From AC-32 sp963788215 (GTDB taxonomy: Bacteria; Actinomycetota; Thermoleophilia; Gaiellales; Gaiellaceae), in the NCBI GenBank assembly GCA_963788215.1, contig CAWBFX010000010.1:372001-436000 (forward strand): a DNA stretch of 64,000 nt, in the 5' to 3' direction. Of this stretch, positions 27,716-35,600 are shown in pieces (the first letter of the stretch is position 1; every line of letters begins with the position of its first letter). A program made the position numbers and the translations under genes. The notes under the pieces are model-generated. The model had not been told where the DNA came from, searched no databases, and was given only the letters and a program-made list of their open reading frames with translations.

Positions 27716-28496
27716 CGCCCTTCCGCCCGAAGTCGAGGAGATAGTGCTCACGGGGAGCGTGTCCCGCGGCATGGCGGACGACGCCTCCGACATCGAGATG
27801 CTGATCGTCACCCCGGAGCAACTGGAGCTGGCGGAGTGCTACGAGCACGCTCGCGCGGCCGGCCTGGAGAACATCGACAGCTGGGGCGACCAGTCGGTGG
27901 CGACGCGGCGCGTCTCCGGCATGCTCGAAGGAGTTCCGATCGAGCTGATCTGGTGGTCGCGGGAGCTTGCGGAGTCCTCGGTCGACGCGTTCTTCGAGCT
28001 CGACGTCTCATCCGGCGCCGACGCGATCGCCAAGGGTGTCCCGCTGCGGACGTCGGGCTCGCTGGCGCGGTGGCAGGCGCGGCTCGCCGACTATCCCGAG
28101 GAGCTGGCCAGGGCGCGGATCGAAGCCGCGGCGCTGCCGTGGGGCGGGTTCGCGGCGGCCGGCCTGCTGACTCTCATCCGGCCGGGCGAGCGGCTTGCGC
28201 TGGTCGAGTGGAACTTCGACGGCGCGCTGCGCGTCCTTGCGATCGTCTACGCGCTGAACCGCGTCTGGCCGCCGACGACCAAGCGGCTTGCCGCTCGTGT
28301 CGAGTCCCTGGCGGTAAAGCCGGAGCGGCTCGTGGAACGAATCGACGAGGCGCTCTCGGAGACCGACCCCCGGCGCGCGCTACTGATCTTGACCGAGTTG
28401 CAGCTGGATGCCGTCAGCCTTGCGCCCGCGGGGCCGAACGTGAACCGCGCGCGCGAATGGCTCGCGGAAGGCGCCGAGCTGCTCTCGGAGCTTTAG
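27666..28496 (+). CDS. Nucleotidyltransferase-fold protein
   Basis: 276 residues from GTG. E-I-V-L-T-G-S-V-S-R-G-M-A-D-D-A-S-D-I-E carries the G-S-x(3)-G and Asp pair of the pol-beta nucleotidyltransferase superfamily, near residues 28-44. A helical C-terminal half follows (R-A-L-L-I-L-T-E-L-Q-L-D-A), as in DUF4037-like or aminoglycoside adenylyltransferase relatives. The substrate is unknown. Its start lies inside the EamA gene. Confidence 0.75.
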   Translation: MSERSEQLRDLAQRIADALPPEVEEIVLTGSVSRGMADDASDIEMLIVTPEQLELAECYEHARAAGLENIDSWGDQSVATRRVSGMLEGVPIELIWWSRELAESSVDAFFELDVSSGADAIAKGVPLRTSGSLARWQARLADYPEELARARIEAAALPWGGFAAAGLLTLIRPGERLALVEWNFDGALRVLAIVYALNRVWPPTTKRLAARVESLAVKPERLVERIDEALSETDPRRALLILTELQLDAVSLAPAGPNVNRAREWLAEGAELLSEL

Positions 28497-28506
28497 TGTC
28501 TCCGTC

Positions 28507-28941
28507 ATGCTGACGAATCGCTCAGCGCCGCCTGCGACGGTGACACCGGTGCTCGTCTATCCGGACGTCCGGGCAGCAGTGGCGTGGCTCGAGGCCGCGT
28601 TTGGCTTCGAGGAGCGGGTGCGGATCGGCGAGACGCACCGCGCCCAGCTGCGCGTCGGCCTGGACGGCGCCATCGTGGTCGCCGACGTAGGTGCCGGTCG
28701 AGTCGCACCGGCAGGCGACGGGTGGACCCATCTGGTCAAGGTGCGCGTGCCGGACGTGGACGCGGCATTCGCACGCGCCCGCGACCAGGGGGCGCGCGTC
28801 GTCGAGGAGCTGACGACCTGGGAGTACGGCGAGCGATCCGGCGTGCTCGAGGACCCCGCCGGCCACCGCTGGGAACTGACGGAGACCGTGCGCGATGTCG
28901 AGCCCGAGGAATGGGGCGGGACGACGATCGCACCCTGGTAA
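28507..28941 (+). CDS. VOC-family protein
   Basis: 144 residues. V-L-V-Y-P-D-V-R-A-A-V-A-W-L-E-A-A-F-G-F, H-R-A-Q-L-R-V and F-E-D-P-A-G-type L-E-D-P-A-G-H-R-W-E-L-T-E place it with the PhnB-like/bleomycin-resistance-like VOC proteins. Activity is unknown. It is the last ordinary gene before the motif-punctuated stretch; motif copy A starts 17 bases after its stop. Confidence 0.85.
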   Translation: MLTNRSAPPATVTPVLVYPDVRAAVAWLEAAFGFEERVRIGETHRAQLRVGLDGAIVVADVGAGRVAPAGDGWTHLVKVRVPDVDAAFARARDQGARVVEELTTWEYGERSGVLEDPAGHRWELTETVRDVEPEEWGGTTIAPW

Positions 28942-28957
28942 AGAAGCGCCGCCTGGA

Positions 28958-28985
28958 CCAGCGTCGCGGAATGACTCCTGAGTCA
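28958..28985 (+). repeat. Dispersed motif copy A
   Basis: This copy reads GCGTCGCGGAATGACTCC at its core, then CTGAGTCA. Its 3' end forms TGACTC-CT-GAGTCA, a perfect short palindrome. It abuts the stop of the minus-strand nitronate monooxygenase remnant. Confidence 0.65.
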
Positions 28986-29252
28986 GGGTCGACCGGCGAG
29001 CCGTGAGACGATGGTTGCGGCAGGTTCGGCTTGCTCGACCGATCGCGCCGACATGCCTGCGTACATGGCCATCAATTCGATGTCGGATCCACCGAACCTC
29101 TTCGCGGGATTCGTCTGGGGTGTCCACGAAGCGGCGAGGGTGCCAAGTGCGCCGGCCATCGAGACGGCTGACACCAACTCGGGCGTCGCCGCAGGCCCGA
29201 GCGGAGCCTGCATCAACGGCAACCGCCACGGGAGAGCCACCAATCGAGCGTA
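28983..29252 (-). pseudogene. Nitronate monooxygenase remnant with internal deletion
   Basis: The minus-strand reading joins the N-terminal signature of nitronate monooxygenase (L-P-L-M-Q-A-P-L-G-P-A-A-T-P-E-L, then G-A-L-G-T-L-A-A-S-W-T) directly to the C-terminal signature (D-I-E-L-M-A-M-Y-A-G-M-S-A, then P-A-A-T-I-V-S-R-L-A). Roughly 220-250 residues of the TIM barrel, including the FMN site, are missing while the frame is kept. It cannot be an active oxygenase. It fills the space between motif copies A and B. Confidence 0.72.
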
Positions 29253-29268
29253 CAACCGCTCGTCTTGG

Positions 29269-29294
29269 CCAGCGTGCCGGAATGTCCCCAGAGC
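29269..29294 (+). repeat. Dispersed motif copy B
   Basis: Core GCGTGCCGGAATGTCCCC, preceded by CCA. The ATG inside it is the first possible start of the small membrane protein downstream. Confidence 0.6.
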
Positions 29295-29323
29295 TGGAGC
29301 GCACATTTGGCAGACTGAGGGCG

Positions 29324-29635
29324 GTGACACGCGAGCTTCCTTCTCGCTGGGTGATCGTCATCTGTCTAGGCCTATTGGCTGCCGTGTTCGTCGCCTTCGC
29401 CGTGAACGCTGCATCCCCCGGGAAGCTCTCCGCCACCGGGACGGAGCGTGCGATTCATCGTTACACCACGTATACGTCGATTACCTGCCAGCGCGAAGCC
29501 GGTTCGTCCTGGAAGGGGTGGGACTACCGATGTGAAGGTCGCGCAGGTCGAGAGTGCGATGTATTCGACGTCGAGGTCGATGCGAATGATGTGACAAACC
29601 AGGATGGCCCGGGAGCTTGCACACATCGTCCGTAA
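29324..29635 (+). CDS. Small membrane-anchored protein
   Basis: 103 residues from the GTG at 29324; an in-frame ATG at 29282 lies within motif copy B and would add 14 residues. One hydrophobic helix, W-V-I-V-I-C-L-G-L-L-A-A-V-F-V-A-F-A-V, is followed by about 75 extracytoplasmic residues. Four cysteines (I-T-C-Q, Y-R-C-E, R-E-C-D, G-A-C-T) could form two disulfides. No family is recognised. The base composition is less GC-rich than the flanks, suggesting a foreign origin. Confidence 0.5.
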   Translation: MTRELPSRWVIVICLGLLAAVFVAFAVNAASPGKLSATGTERAIHRYTTYTSITCQREAGSSWKGWDYRCEGRAGRECDVFDVEVDANDVTNQDGPGACTHRP

Positions 29636-29693
29636 GCAATCCCCCTGGCCCTGCCGCCCTTTAGGTCGCCCGCCACGGGTACGGCCGCCTGCG

Positions 29694-29719
29694 CGAGTGC
29701 TCGCGAATGACGCCCGAGC
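29694..29719 (+). repeat. Dispersed motif copy C (divergent)
   Basis: Core GTGCTCGCGAATGACGCC, the least conserved copy. It lies 19 bases before the start of the VOC gene. Confidence 0.5.
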
Positions 29720-29737
29720 GGCGTTACCCTCCGGCCT

Positions 29738-30124
29738 GTGAAGGTGACGGTTGAGCGGGTTGATTTCGTCTCTTTCCTGACACAGGACATCGCGCGCGCG
29801 AAGGCCTTCTATGCCGATCTCCTCGGTCTCGAAGTCGAGAGCGAGGGCGAGTTCGACATGGAGTTCCGAGCGGGGCAGGTGACGCTCGACATCTTCGACC
29901 CCTCCAGCATCGGCCAACCATTCGCTCCCAGCCCCGCCGGCCTGGCGCTACGAGTCTCCGATGTCGCCGCCGTGCGGGCTGAGCTCGAGGCAAATGGCGT
30001 CGAGTTCGATGGGCCTACCCAGGACACCGGTGTCTGTCACATGGCGTCTTTCCGTGATCCCGACGGCAACGCCCTCATGCTCCATCGCCGCTACGCACCT
30101 TTCAACGACGGCCGCGAACCCTGA
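29738..30124 (+). CDS. VOC-family protein
   Basis: 128 residues from GTG. V-D-F-V-S-F-L-T-Q-D-I-A-R-A-K-A-F-Y and L-L-G-L-E-V-E form module one. G-L-A-L-R-V-S-D-V and S-F-R-D-P-D-G-N-A-L-M-L-H form module two. The first metal-ligand position is Asp/Phe rather than His, so metal dependence is doubtful. The gene sits exactly between motif copies C and D. Confidence 0.82.
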   Translation: MKVTVERVDFVSFLTQDIARAKAFYADLLGLEVESEGEFDMEFRAGQVTLDIFDPSSIGQPFAPSPAGLALRVSDVAAVRAELEANGVEFDGPTQDTGVCHMASFRDPDGNALMLHRRYAPFNDGREP

Positions 30125-30149
30125 CACGGCGAGAGGTGCACCGCGTGTG

Positions 30150-30174
30150 CCAGTGTTCCGGAATGATCCCTGAG
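30150..30174 (+). repeat. Dispersed motif copy D
   Basis: Core GTGTTCCGGAATGATCCC followed by TGAGC. It is the best match to the consensus together with copy E. Confidence 0.7.
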
Positions 30175-30191
30175 CGGAGGTTGCTCAGGGA
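30167..30191. terminator. Hairpin overlapping motif copy D
   Basis: TCCCTGAGC and GCTCAGGGA form a perfect 9-base stem around the loop GGAGGTT. It separates the converging VOC gene and the small lipoprotein gene, so it may end both transcripts. Confidence 0.6.
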
Positions 30192-30367
30192 CCGGTGACC
30201 ATGGTGGTGACCTGGCCGTTCGTGGTCACCGTCGTAGTGAGCCGATTGGTAGCGTCGTTCGAGCCCGACCGTGATCCACATGCGAGACCGGCACCAGCGC
30301 CAACGGCGAAAAGAGACACTGTGAGTGTCAGTCGGATCGCGAGCCAGCTACGGCGGCGTCGCATCAT
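30185..30367 (-). CDS. Tiny lipoprotein
   Basis: 60 residues. M-M-R-R-R-R-S-W begins a signal sequence ending in the lipobox-like A-G-L-A-C-G, so the mature peptide would be about 31 residues, rich in Thr and Ser. No ribosome binding site is obvious upstream, so expression is uncertain. It lies between motif copies D and E. Confidence 0.4.
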   Translation of the reverse strand: MMRRRRSWLAIRLTLTVSLFAVGAGAGLACGSRSGSNDATNRLTTTVTTNGQVTTMVTGP

Positions 30368-30382
30368 GACGGATGTTAATTG

Positions 30383-30435
30383 GCCGAGGTCGAGACGGTC
30401 GGCTGTTCGAGCGCCGAGGTCGAGACGGTCGGCTG
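30383..30435. repeat. Two-copy 23-base direct repeat
   Basis: Identical 23-base units at 30383-30405 and 30413-30435, each ending GAGACGGTCGGCTG, repeat with a 30-base period. The second unit runs into motif copy E. They lie upstream of the tiny lipoprotein gene. Confidence 0.7.
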
Positions 30436-30437
30436 GG

Positions 30438-30465
30438 CCAGTGTTCCGCAATGACCCCTGAGTCA
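30438..30465 (+). repeat. Dispersed motif copy E
   Basis: Core GTGTTCCGCAATGACCCC followed by TGAGTCA, nearly the same as copy D. It lies just beyond the 3' end of the epoxide hydrolase gene. Confidence 0.68.
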
Positions 30466-30483
30466 TGTCACGGACATCCGGCA

Positions 30484-31680
30484 TCACCGGACTGACTGGA
30501 AGGCGGCCCTCATCTCCTCGCTGAAGATCTCCGGCTCCTCCCAGGCGGCGAAGTGTCCGCCCTTGTCGACCTCGTTGAAGTAGATGACGTTCGGGTAACT
30601 CGCCTCGACCCAGCTGCGTGGTGTCCGCCAGATCTCGCCGGGGAACGTCGTGAAGCCGAACGGGATCGTCGCGGGTGGAAGGAGCTGACTGCCCGCGGCC
30701 GGGGCGTCGGGCCCGTAGGCCTCCCAGTACGACCGAGCCGCGGACGCGCCGGTGCCGCTCAGCCAGTAGAGCGTGATGTTGTCGAGGATCTGATCGCGGG
30801 TGAGGTTGCCCGAGGGCTGCCCGTCGACAAAGGCTCGCACGATCTTGTGGTACGCGTCCGTGTCGTGGTCGACCATCCAGGCAGCGAGGGCGATCGGCGA
30901 GTCCAGCAGGGCGTAGCCGATTGTCTGCGGCCGAGTGGCCATTTCGACGAAGTAGCCGTTTCCTGATTGCCCGAAGGTGGCGATCTGCGCGGCTGCGGCG
31001 CGTTCCTCGTCCGTGTTTGTCGGCATGGTCCCGCTCAGCGCGGGAACCAGCAGGTTCGTGTGGATGCCGACCAGGCCCTCGGGTGCCTGGCGGCCCATCG
31101 CATCGGTGACGCCGGCGCCTACGTCACCGCCCTGGGCGACGTAGTTGGTGTAGCCGAGACGGCGCATCAGCTCGGCCCAGGCGCGCGCGGTCCGGCCCAG
31201 ATCCCAGCCGAGCTCCACCGGCTCGCCGGAGAACCCGTACCCGGGGAGGGATGGGAGCACAAGATGGAAGGCGTCGTCGCCGCTCCCACCGTGCGCCGTC
31301 GGGTCCGTCAGCGGGCCTACGGAGTCGAGTAGCTCGATCACCGAGCCCGGCCATCCGTGGGTCATGATCAGCGGTAACGCGTTCTCGTGCGAGGACAGGA
31401 CGTGGATGAAGTGGATGTCCACGCCGTCGATCTGAGTCACGAACTGCGGCAGCTCGTTCAGCCGCGCCTCGACGCGCCCAAAGTCGTACTCGTCCAGCCA
31501 GTAGCGGGCGAGCGCCTGCGCGGCGGCGAGCTGCACTCCCTGCGAGCGCTCGTCGACGAGCTCCTTGCTCGGCCAGCGTGTCGCGGCAATGCGCCGGCGC
31601 AAATCGTCGATCCGCTCCTCCGAAAGCTCGACGTCGAACGGCCGGATCGTGGTCGCGATCTCACCGGTGGTGGTACTCAT
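30484..31680 (-). CDS. Epoxide hydrolase (EHN-type)
   Basis: 398 residues. The N-terminal EHN domain contains R-P-F-D-V-E-L-S-E-E-R-I-D-D-L. The alpha/beta hydrolase core has the oxyanion element T-H-G-W-P-G-S, the nucleophile Asp in A-Q-G-G-D-V-G-A-G and the catalytic His in D-K-G-G-H-F-A-A-W-E-E-P. GGAGG stands seven bases ahead of the ATG. It hydrolyses epoxides to diols. It lies between motif copies E and F. Confidence 0.9.
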   Translation of the reverse strand: MSTTTGEIATTIRPFDVELSEERIDDLRRRIAATRWPSKELVDERSQGVQLAAAQALARYWLDEYDFGRVEARLNELPQFVTQIDGVDIHFIHVLSSHENALPLIMTHGWPGSVIELLDSVGPLTDPTAHGGSGDDAFHLVLPSLPGYGFSGEPVELGWDLGRTARAWAELMRRLGYTNYVAQGGDVGAGVTDAMGRQAPEGLVGIHTNLLVPALSGTMPTNTDEERAAAAQIATFGQSGNGYFVEMATRPQTIGYALLDSPIALAAWMVDHDTDAYHKIVRAFVDGQPSGNLTRDQILDNITLYWLSGTGASAARSYWEAYGPDAPAAGSQLLPPATIPFGFTTFPGEIWRTPRSWVEASYPNVIYFNEVDKGGHFAAWEEPEIFSEEMRAAFQSVR

Positions 31681-31779
31681 GGAACGACCTCCCCGCTCTA
31701 GAGAGACACGGAGTCCGACCCTACGCCTGTCAGCGCGACCGAGCAACCGCTCCGCTGTGGACCGTTACCGTCGCCTGCC

Positions 31780-31804
31780 CCAGTGTTCACGAATGTCCCT
31801 TGAC
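31780..31804 (+). repeat. Dispersed motif copy F
   Basis: Core GTGTTCACGAATGTCCCT, between the divergent starts of the epoxide hydrolase and GFA-domain genes. It is the last copy seen. Confidence 0.62.
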
Positions 31805-31878
31805 GTGCCGCACGGTTCTTGGCCTGGGAGATCGCGCTACGGTCTGGGTTCGATCTGTTGTACTCGAGGGAGGCGATC

Positions 31879-32361
31879 ATGAGCGCGCTTCGTGAAGGTG
31901 GCTGCGCCTGCGGGGCGGTTCGCTACCGGCTTCGGTCTGATCCGCTTTTCATCCACTGCTGTCATTGCCTGAACTGCCAGCGGCAGACTGGAAGTGCCTT
32001 CGTGATCAACCTGATGATCGAGGCAGATCGGGTTGAGTTACTCGCTGGCGCTCCACAGCCTGTCGAAGCGCCGCGTGACGATGGCACCACTCAGCGGATC
32101 TTCCGCTGTCCGAGCTGCCAGGTCGCAGTCTTTAGCGAGTACGGACGGCCCGAACTCCGGTTTGTGCGCGCGGGGACGCTCGACAAGCCTTCAGAGGTTA
32201 GGCCAGACGTTCATATCTTCACGAAGTCGAAGGTGAGCTGGGTCCGACTCCCGGAGTCGGCGCCGGCCTTCGAGACCTACTACGACACGAAAGCGCTGTG
32301 GCCGGCCGCCAGCCTCGAGCGCCTCGACGCGGTCCTTGCGCTGTCGGACTCCGCCACTTGA
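31879..32361 (+). CDS. GFA/CENP-V-type zinc protein
   Basis: 160 residues; GAGGGAGG precedes the ATG. G-G-C-A-C-G-A-V-R-Y, then H-C-C-H-C-L-N-C-Q-R-Q-T-G-S and F-R-C-P-S-C, are the zinc-binding motifs of the glutathione-dependent formaldehyde-activating (GFA) family. T-L-D-K-P-S-E-V-R-P-D-V-H-I-F is also typical. Many members do not act on formaldehyde, so the role is open. Codon use is less GC-rich than housekeeping neighbours. Confidence 0.88.
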   Translation: MSALREGGCACGAVRYRLRSDPLFIHCCHCLNCQRQTGSAFVINLMIEADRVELLAGAPQPVEAPRDDGTTQRIFRCPSCQVAVFSEYGRPELRFVRAGTLDKPSEVRPDVHIFTKSKVSWVRLPESAPAFETYYDTKALWPAASLERLDAVLALSDSAT

Positions 32362-32466
32362 GGGTTGAGCAGGCACGAAGGAGTCTTCGTCGCAGTTGAG
32401 ATCTCGTTGGAGGAGACTGCAGTGGACTGCGCGAGCATCCTCGCGCCAGCGTTGCTTCAGACCGCG

Positions 32467-32697
32467 CTAGGCCGTGTCAGCGTCGGGTTCTTCGAGCAGA
32501 GCCCGAGCCGTCTCCGCGTCTTCGGGTCTTACAAGAATCTCCCGCTGCCCTGCTGCCTGAAAGTCCTCGAGCGGCGAGTCGATCGCCTCGGTGTCGCGGT
32601 AGCCGCACGCAATCCCGTTCGAGCGCAGCAGGCCGCACACGATCTGGGCCTCGGGCTCTCCCGAGACGACCTTCACCACCACGCCCTCCTGCTCCAT
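32467..32697 (-). CDS. DUF2007-type small protein
   Basis: 76 residues. V-V-V-K-V-V-S-G-E-P-E-A-Q-I-V-C-G-L-L and G-I-A-C-G-Y-R-D, then I-L-V-R-P-E-D-A-E-T-A-R-A-L-L, are the pattern of DUF2007 putative signal-transducing proteins. The function is unproven. It is divergent from the dehydrogenase at 32771. Confidence 0.78.
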   Translation of the reverse strand: MEQEGVVVKVVSGEPEAQIVCGLLRSNGIACGYRDTEAIDSPLEDFQAAGQREILVRPEDAETARALLEEPDADTA

Positions 32698-32770
32698 GCC
32701 CAGAGGCTACTTCACCGGATCGGACTGGGCTGGGCGTTTCCGGAGAGCGCGTGCGAGGAATCTCGCCCGC

Positions 32771-33544
32771 ATGACTCGCGTCGCGATAGTAACGGCGTCC
32801 GACTCCGGCATCGGGAAGGCGACTGCCGTCGCACTCGCGCAAGACGGCTTCGACCTCGGCATCACCTGGCACAGCGACGAGGCCGGCGCGAACGAGACCG
32901 CGGACGAGGTGCGCTCGCTCAGTCGGAAGGCCGAAGTCCGGCAGCTCGACCTGCTGCGGCTTCCCGAATCGGTCGACGTAATCGACGAGCTGGCGGAGGC
33001 GCTCGGGGGCGTGTACGCGCTGGTCAACAACGCGGGCACGTCGAGGAGCGGGCCTGCGCTCGAGCTCGCGTACGACGAGTGGCGCGAGACCCTCGCCGTC
33101 GACCTCGACGGCGCCTTCCTCTGCGCGCAGCGCGCGGCCAGGCGGATGGTCGACGCCGGGAACGGTGGGCGCATCGTCAACGTCACCTCGGTCCACGAGT
33201 TCGTACCGCTGACCGACTCGGTCGCCTACGTCGCCGCAAAGCACGGCCTCGGCGGCGTGACCAAGCAGCTCGCGCTCGAGCTCGGCGAGCACGCGATCAC
33301 CGTCAATTCCGTCGCGCCCGGCGAGATCGCCACGCCGATGACCGACAACGAGGACGTCGACCCGCGGCGGCTCGAGCGGCCGGGTGTCCCCGCGGGCCGC
33401 CCCGGCGACGCGCGCGAGGTCGCGTCGCTGATCGCGTGGCTCTGCAGCGACGACGCGGCCTTCGTGACCGGCGCCTCGTACCCGATCGACGGCGGCCTGC
33501 TGCTGGTCTCCGCGCTGAGGAACCAGGAGCAGTCGGGCGACTAA
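32771..33544 (+). CDS. Short-chain dehydrogenase/reductase
   Basis: 257 residues. The cofactor loop reads T-A-S-D-S-G-I-G, with Ser-Asp where many have Gly-Ala. Y-A-L-V-N-N-A-G, V-T-S-V-H and Y-V-A-A-K-H complete the catalytic set, and G-A-S-Y-P-I-D-G-G is the usual C-terminal signature. The W-H-S-D-E after strand 2 suggests NADP(H). The substrate is unknown. It converges on the RibD-like gene with a four-base overlap. Confidence 0.88.
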   Translation: MTRVAIVTASDSGIGKATAVALAQDGFDLGITWHSDEAGANETADEVRSLSRKAEVRQLDLLRLPESVDVIDELAEALGGVYALVNNAGTSRSGPALELAYDEWRETLAVDLDGAFLCAQRAARRMVDAGNGGRIVNVTSVHEFVPLTDSVAYVAAKHGLGGVTKQLALELGEHAITVNSVAPGEIATPMTDNEDVDPRRLERPGVPAGRPGDAREVASLIAWLCSDDAAFVTGASYPIDGGLLLVSALRNQEQSGD

Positions 33545-34098
33545 GAGCTCACGTCGAGGATGAGCCGCACCCGCAGGTCAACCGCCTCCACGCTGCGGAA
33601 GGCGAGGTTCTTCGACGTGATCCGCCGCGGCAGCACCGGTGCGCCTTTGCCCAGCGTCACCGGCGTCATGTGCAGGAGGACTGTGTCCAGAAGACCCGCG
33701 TCGTAGAACTGCCCCACCAGGTCGCCGCCGCCGAGGAGCCAGGTGACTGCGTCGCCGACCCTCGCGGCTATCTCTGGGTAGATCTCCCGTACGTCACCGG
33801 AGACGAGCGTGATGTCGACGCCTGGGATGAGCGGGAGCTCCCGATGCGTGAACACCCATGCGGGCCGCTCCTCGTACCAGTCGCTCCACTTCTCGGTCAT
33901 CTCCGCCAGGCCGTAGCGCTCGAGCATCCACTCGTAGGTCGTGGCGCCCATGACGAGGCCGCCCACGCCGGGGAACCACTGCTCCCAGTACGGATCGTCG
34001 GCGTCGTGCGGTATCTCGAAAAGCCAGTCGAGCGAGTTGTTCTCGTCGGCGATGAAACCGTCGAGCGTGCACGCGGTGAAGTAGTGCACGGCGCCCAT
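33541..34098 (-). CDS. RibD C-terminal/dihydrofolate reductase-like protein
   Basis: 185 residues. Y-F-T-A-C-T-L-D-G-F-I-A, G-G-L-V-M-G-A-T-T-Y-E-W-M, then W-L-L-G-G-G-D-L-V and P-V-T-L-G-K-G-A-P-V-L-P, follow the RibD C-terminal/DHFR-like fold. The fold binds NADPH; the substrate in this stand-alone subgroup is unknown. Confidence 0.87.
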   Translation of the reverse strand: MGAVHYFTACTLDGFIADENNSLDWLFEIPHDADDPYWEQWFPGVGGLVMGATTYEWMLERYGLAEMTEKWSDWYEERPAWVFTHRELPLIPGVDITLVSGDVREIYPEIAARVGDAVTWLLGGGDLVGQFYDAGLLDTVLLHMTPVTLGKGAPVLPRRITSKNLAFRSVEAVDLRVRLILDVSS

Positions 34099-34145
34099 CT
34101 GGCGGCCAGCGTACTAGGCGAGGTCGGGACGGTAGCCTCGAGGGC

Positions 34146-35054
34146 GTGTCACGGTCGTACTGGATCTACATCGCCCTGCTGGCCGCGTTCTGGGGCGCGT
34201 CCTACATGTTCATCAAGGTCGCGGACCGCGCCTACGAGCCCACGACGCTGATCATGTTCCGCCTGCTGGTCGCGGGATTCACGCTCCTGCTCGTGCTCGT
34301 CGCGCAGCGCGGGTTGCGGCCGACGCTGGCCGAGATGCGCGGGCTCGGCTGGGAAGGCTTCGCGCTGGGCGTCGTCAACGGCGCGATCCCGTTCACGTTG
34401 ATCGCCTGGGGCGAGAAGCACATCGACTCCGGAGTGGCCGCGATCGCCAATGCCTCGATGCCGATCTTCGTCGTGCTGCTGGCGATTCGCTGGAAGCCGA
34501 GCGAGCGCGTCCACGGCTGGCGACTGGTCGGCTTCCTGATCGGCCTCGTCGGCGTCGGCGTGCTCGCGGGTGTACATCCGGAGGGCGGCTGGTGGGGGGC
34601 CGCCGGGACGATGGCCGTCGTGGTCGCCTCGGTCTCGTATGCCGTTGGCAGCCTCTGGGGCCAGCGCCTGATCGTGCGCACGAGCGGGCTCGTCCTCTCC
34701 ACGACCACGATGATCGGCGGGCTCGTCGTCCTGGTGCCGCTAGGCCTCTTGCAGCTCCCGTCGCAGGTGCCCGGATGGAAGGAGAACGCGTCGGTGGTCG
34801 CGCTGGCGCTGATCGGCACCGCGCTCGCCCAGATCCTGCTCTACCGCGTGCTGCGCACGGACGGCGCCGCGCGCGTCAGCCTCGTCACGTACCTGCTCCC
34901 GGCGACCGCCCTGCTCTACGGCGTGCTGCTGCTCGGCGAGCCGCTGACGTGGCAGGAGCTGGGCGGAATGGCGCTGATCCTCGGTGGCGTCGCGCTCGGA
35001 TCCGGTGCGGTGCGCTTCCCTCGGCGCGAGCCGGTCGCCGCGCCGTCGCCGTGA
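34146..35054 (+). CDS. EamA-family (DMT) transporter
   Basis: 302 residues from GTG, ten hydrophobic segments. A-F-W-G-A-S-Y-M-F-I-K-V-A and S-L-V-T-Y-L-L-P-A closely match the transporter at 26783, with common pieces such as the P-G-W-K segment before TM8. The two are paralogues. Its TGA overlaps the GTG of the acetyltransferase gene (GTGA), so the pair is coupled. Confidence 0.88.
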   Translation: MSRSYWIYIALLAAFWGASYMFIKVADRAYEPTTLIMFRLLVAGFTLLLVLVAQRGLRPTLAEMRGLGWEGFALGVVNGAIPFTLIAWGEKHIDSGVAAIANASMPIFVVLLAIRWKPSERVHGWRLVGFLIGLVGVGVLAGVHPEGGWWGAAGTMAVVVASVSYAVGSLWGQRLIVRTSGLVLSTTTMIGGLVVLVPLGLLQLPSQVPGWKENASVVALALIGTALAQILLYRVLRTDGAARVSLVTYLLPATALLYGVLLLGEPLTWQELGGMALILGGVALGSGAVRFPRREPVAAPSP

Positions 35055-35560
35055 CCGTGACGATCCGCCGCGCCGAGCCGCGCGACGCGGACTTCCTCGT
35101 CGAGCTGATGACGCACGAGGACGTCGACCCGTACATGGCGGTCGTTCGCCCACGTGACCGCGACGCGCTGCTGGCCGAGATCGAGCGCTCGCAGGCCGAG
35201 CCGGAGGAGTTCGGCCGCTTCGTCATCGAGGTGGATGGCCAATCAGCAGGCCTGATGGGCTTCGAGGTCGCCAACCGCCGCTCACGGATCGCGAACCTCG
35301 GCTCGCTCGCCGTGCACCCGGACTTCCGCGGGAACCGCGTCGCCGACGAGGCTGCGCGGCTCTTCCAGCACCACCTCATATTCGACCTCGGCTTCCACCG
35401 GCTCCAGCTCGAGATCTACGGCTTCAACGAGCGTGCTCAGGTGCACGCCGAACGCTCCGGCTTCGTCAGGGAGGGCGTGCGGCGCAAGGCCTATGACCGC
35501 CACGGTGAATGGGTCGACGGCGTCATCTTCGGCCTCGTGCGCGAGGATCTCGAGGAATGA
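35051..35560 (+). CDS. GNAT acetyltransferase
   Basis: 169 residues from GTG (a second GTG two codons on is possible). T-I-R-R-A-E-P-R-D-A-D-F-L, L-G-S-L-A-V-H-P-D-F-R-G-N-R-V-A (acetyl-CoA loop with R-G-N-R-V) and L-Q-L-E-I-Y-G-F-N-E-R-A mark a RimJ/RimL-like protein. The acceptor is unknown. It is translationally coupled to the EamA transporter upstream. Confidence 0.85.
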   Translation: MTVTIRRAEPRDADFLVELMTHEDVDPYMAVVRPRDRDALLAEIERSQAEPEEFGRFVIEVDGQSAGLMGFEVANRRSRIANLGSLAVHPDFRGNRVADEAARLFQHHLIFDLGFHRLQLEIYGFNERAQVHAERSGFVREGVRRKAYDRHGEWVDGVIFGLVREDLEE

Positions 35561-35600
35561 GATTACCGCCGGGCCGGGGCCGCTGAGCTAATCTCGCCCG

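Noticed and set aside
28958..31804. Classical integron with attC sites
   Set aside because: The motif lacks the GTTRRRY and RYYYAAC core boxes, genes lie on both strands, and no integrase gene is present. I keep the array as an unexplained pattern only.
28945..32361. Prophage or IS element
   Set aside because: No transposase, integrase, terminase or terminal inverted repeats were found in any frame.
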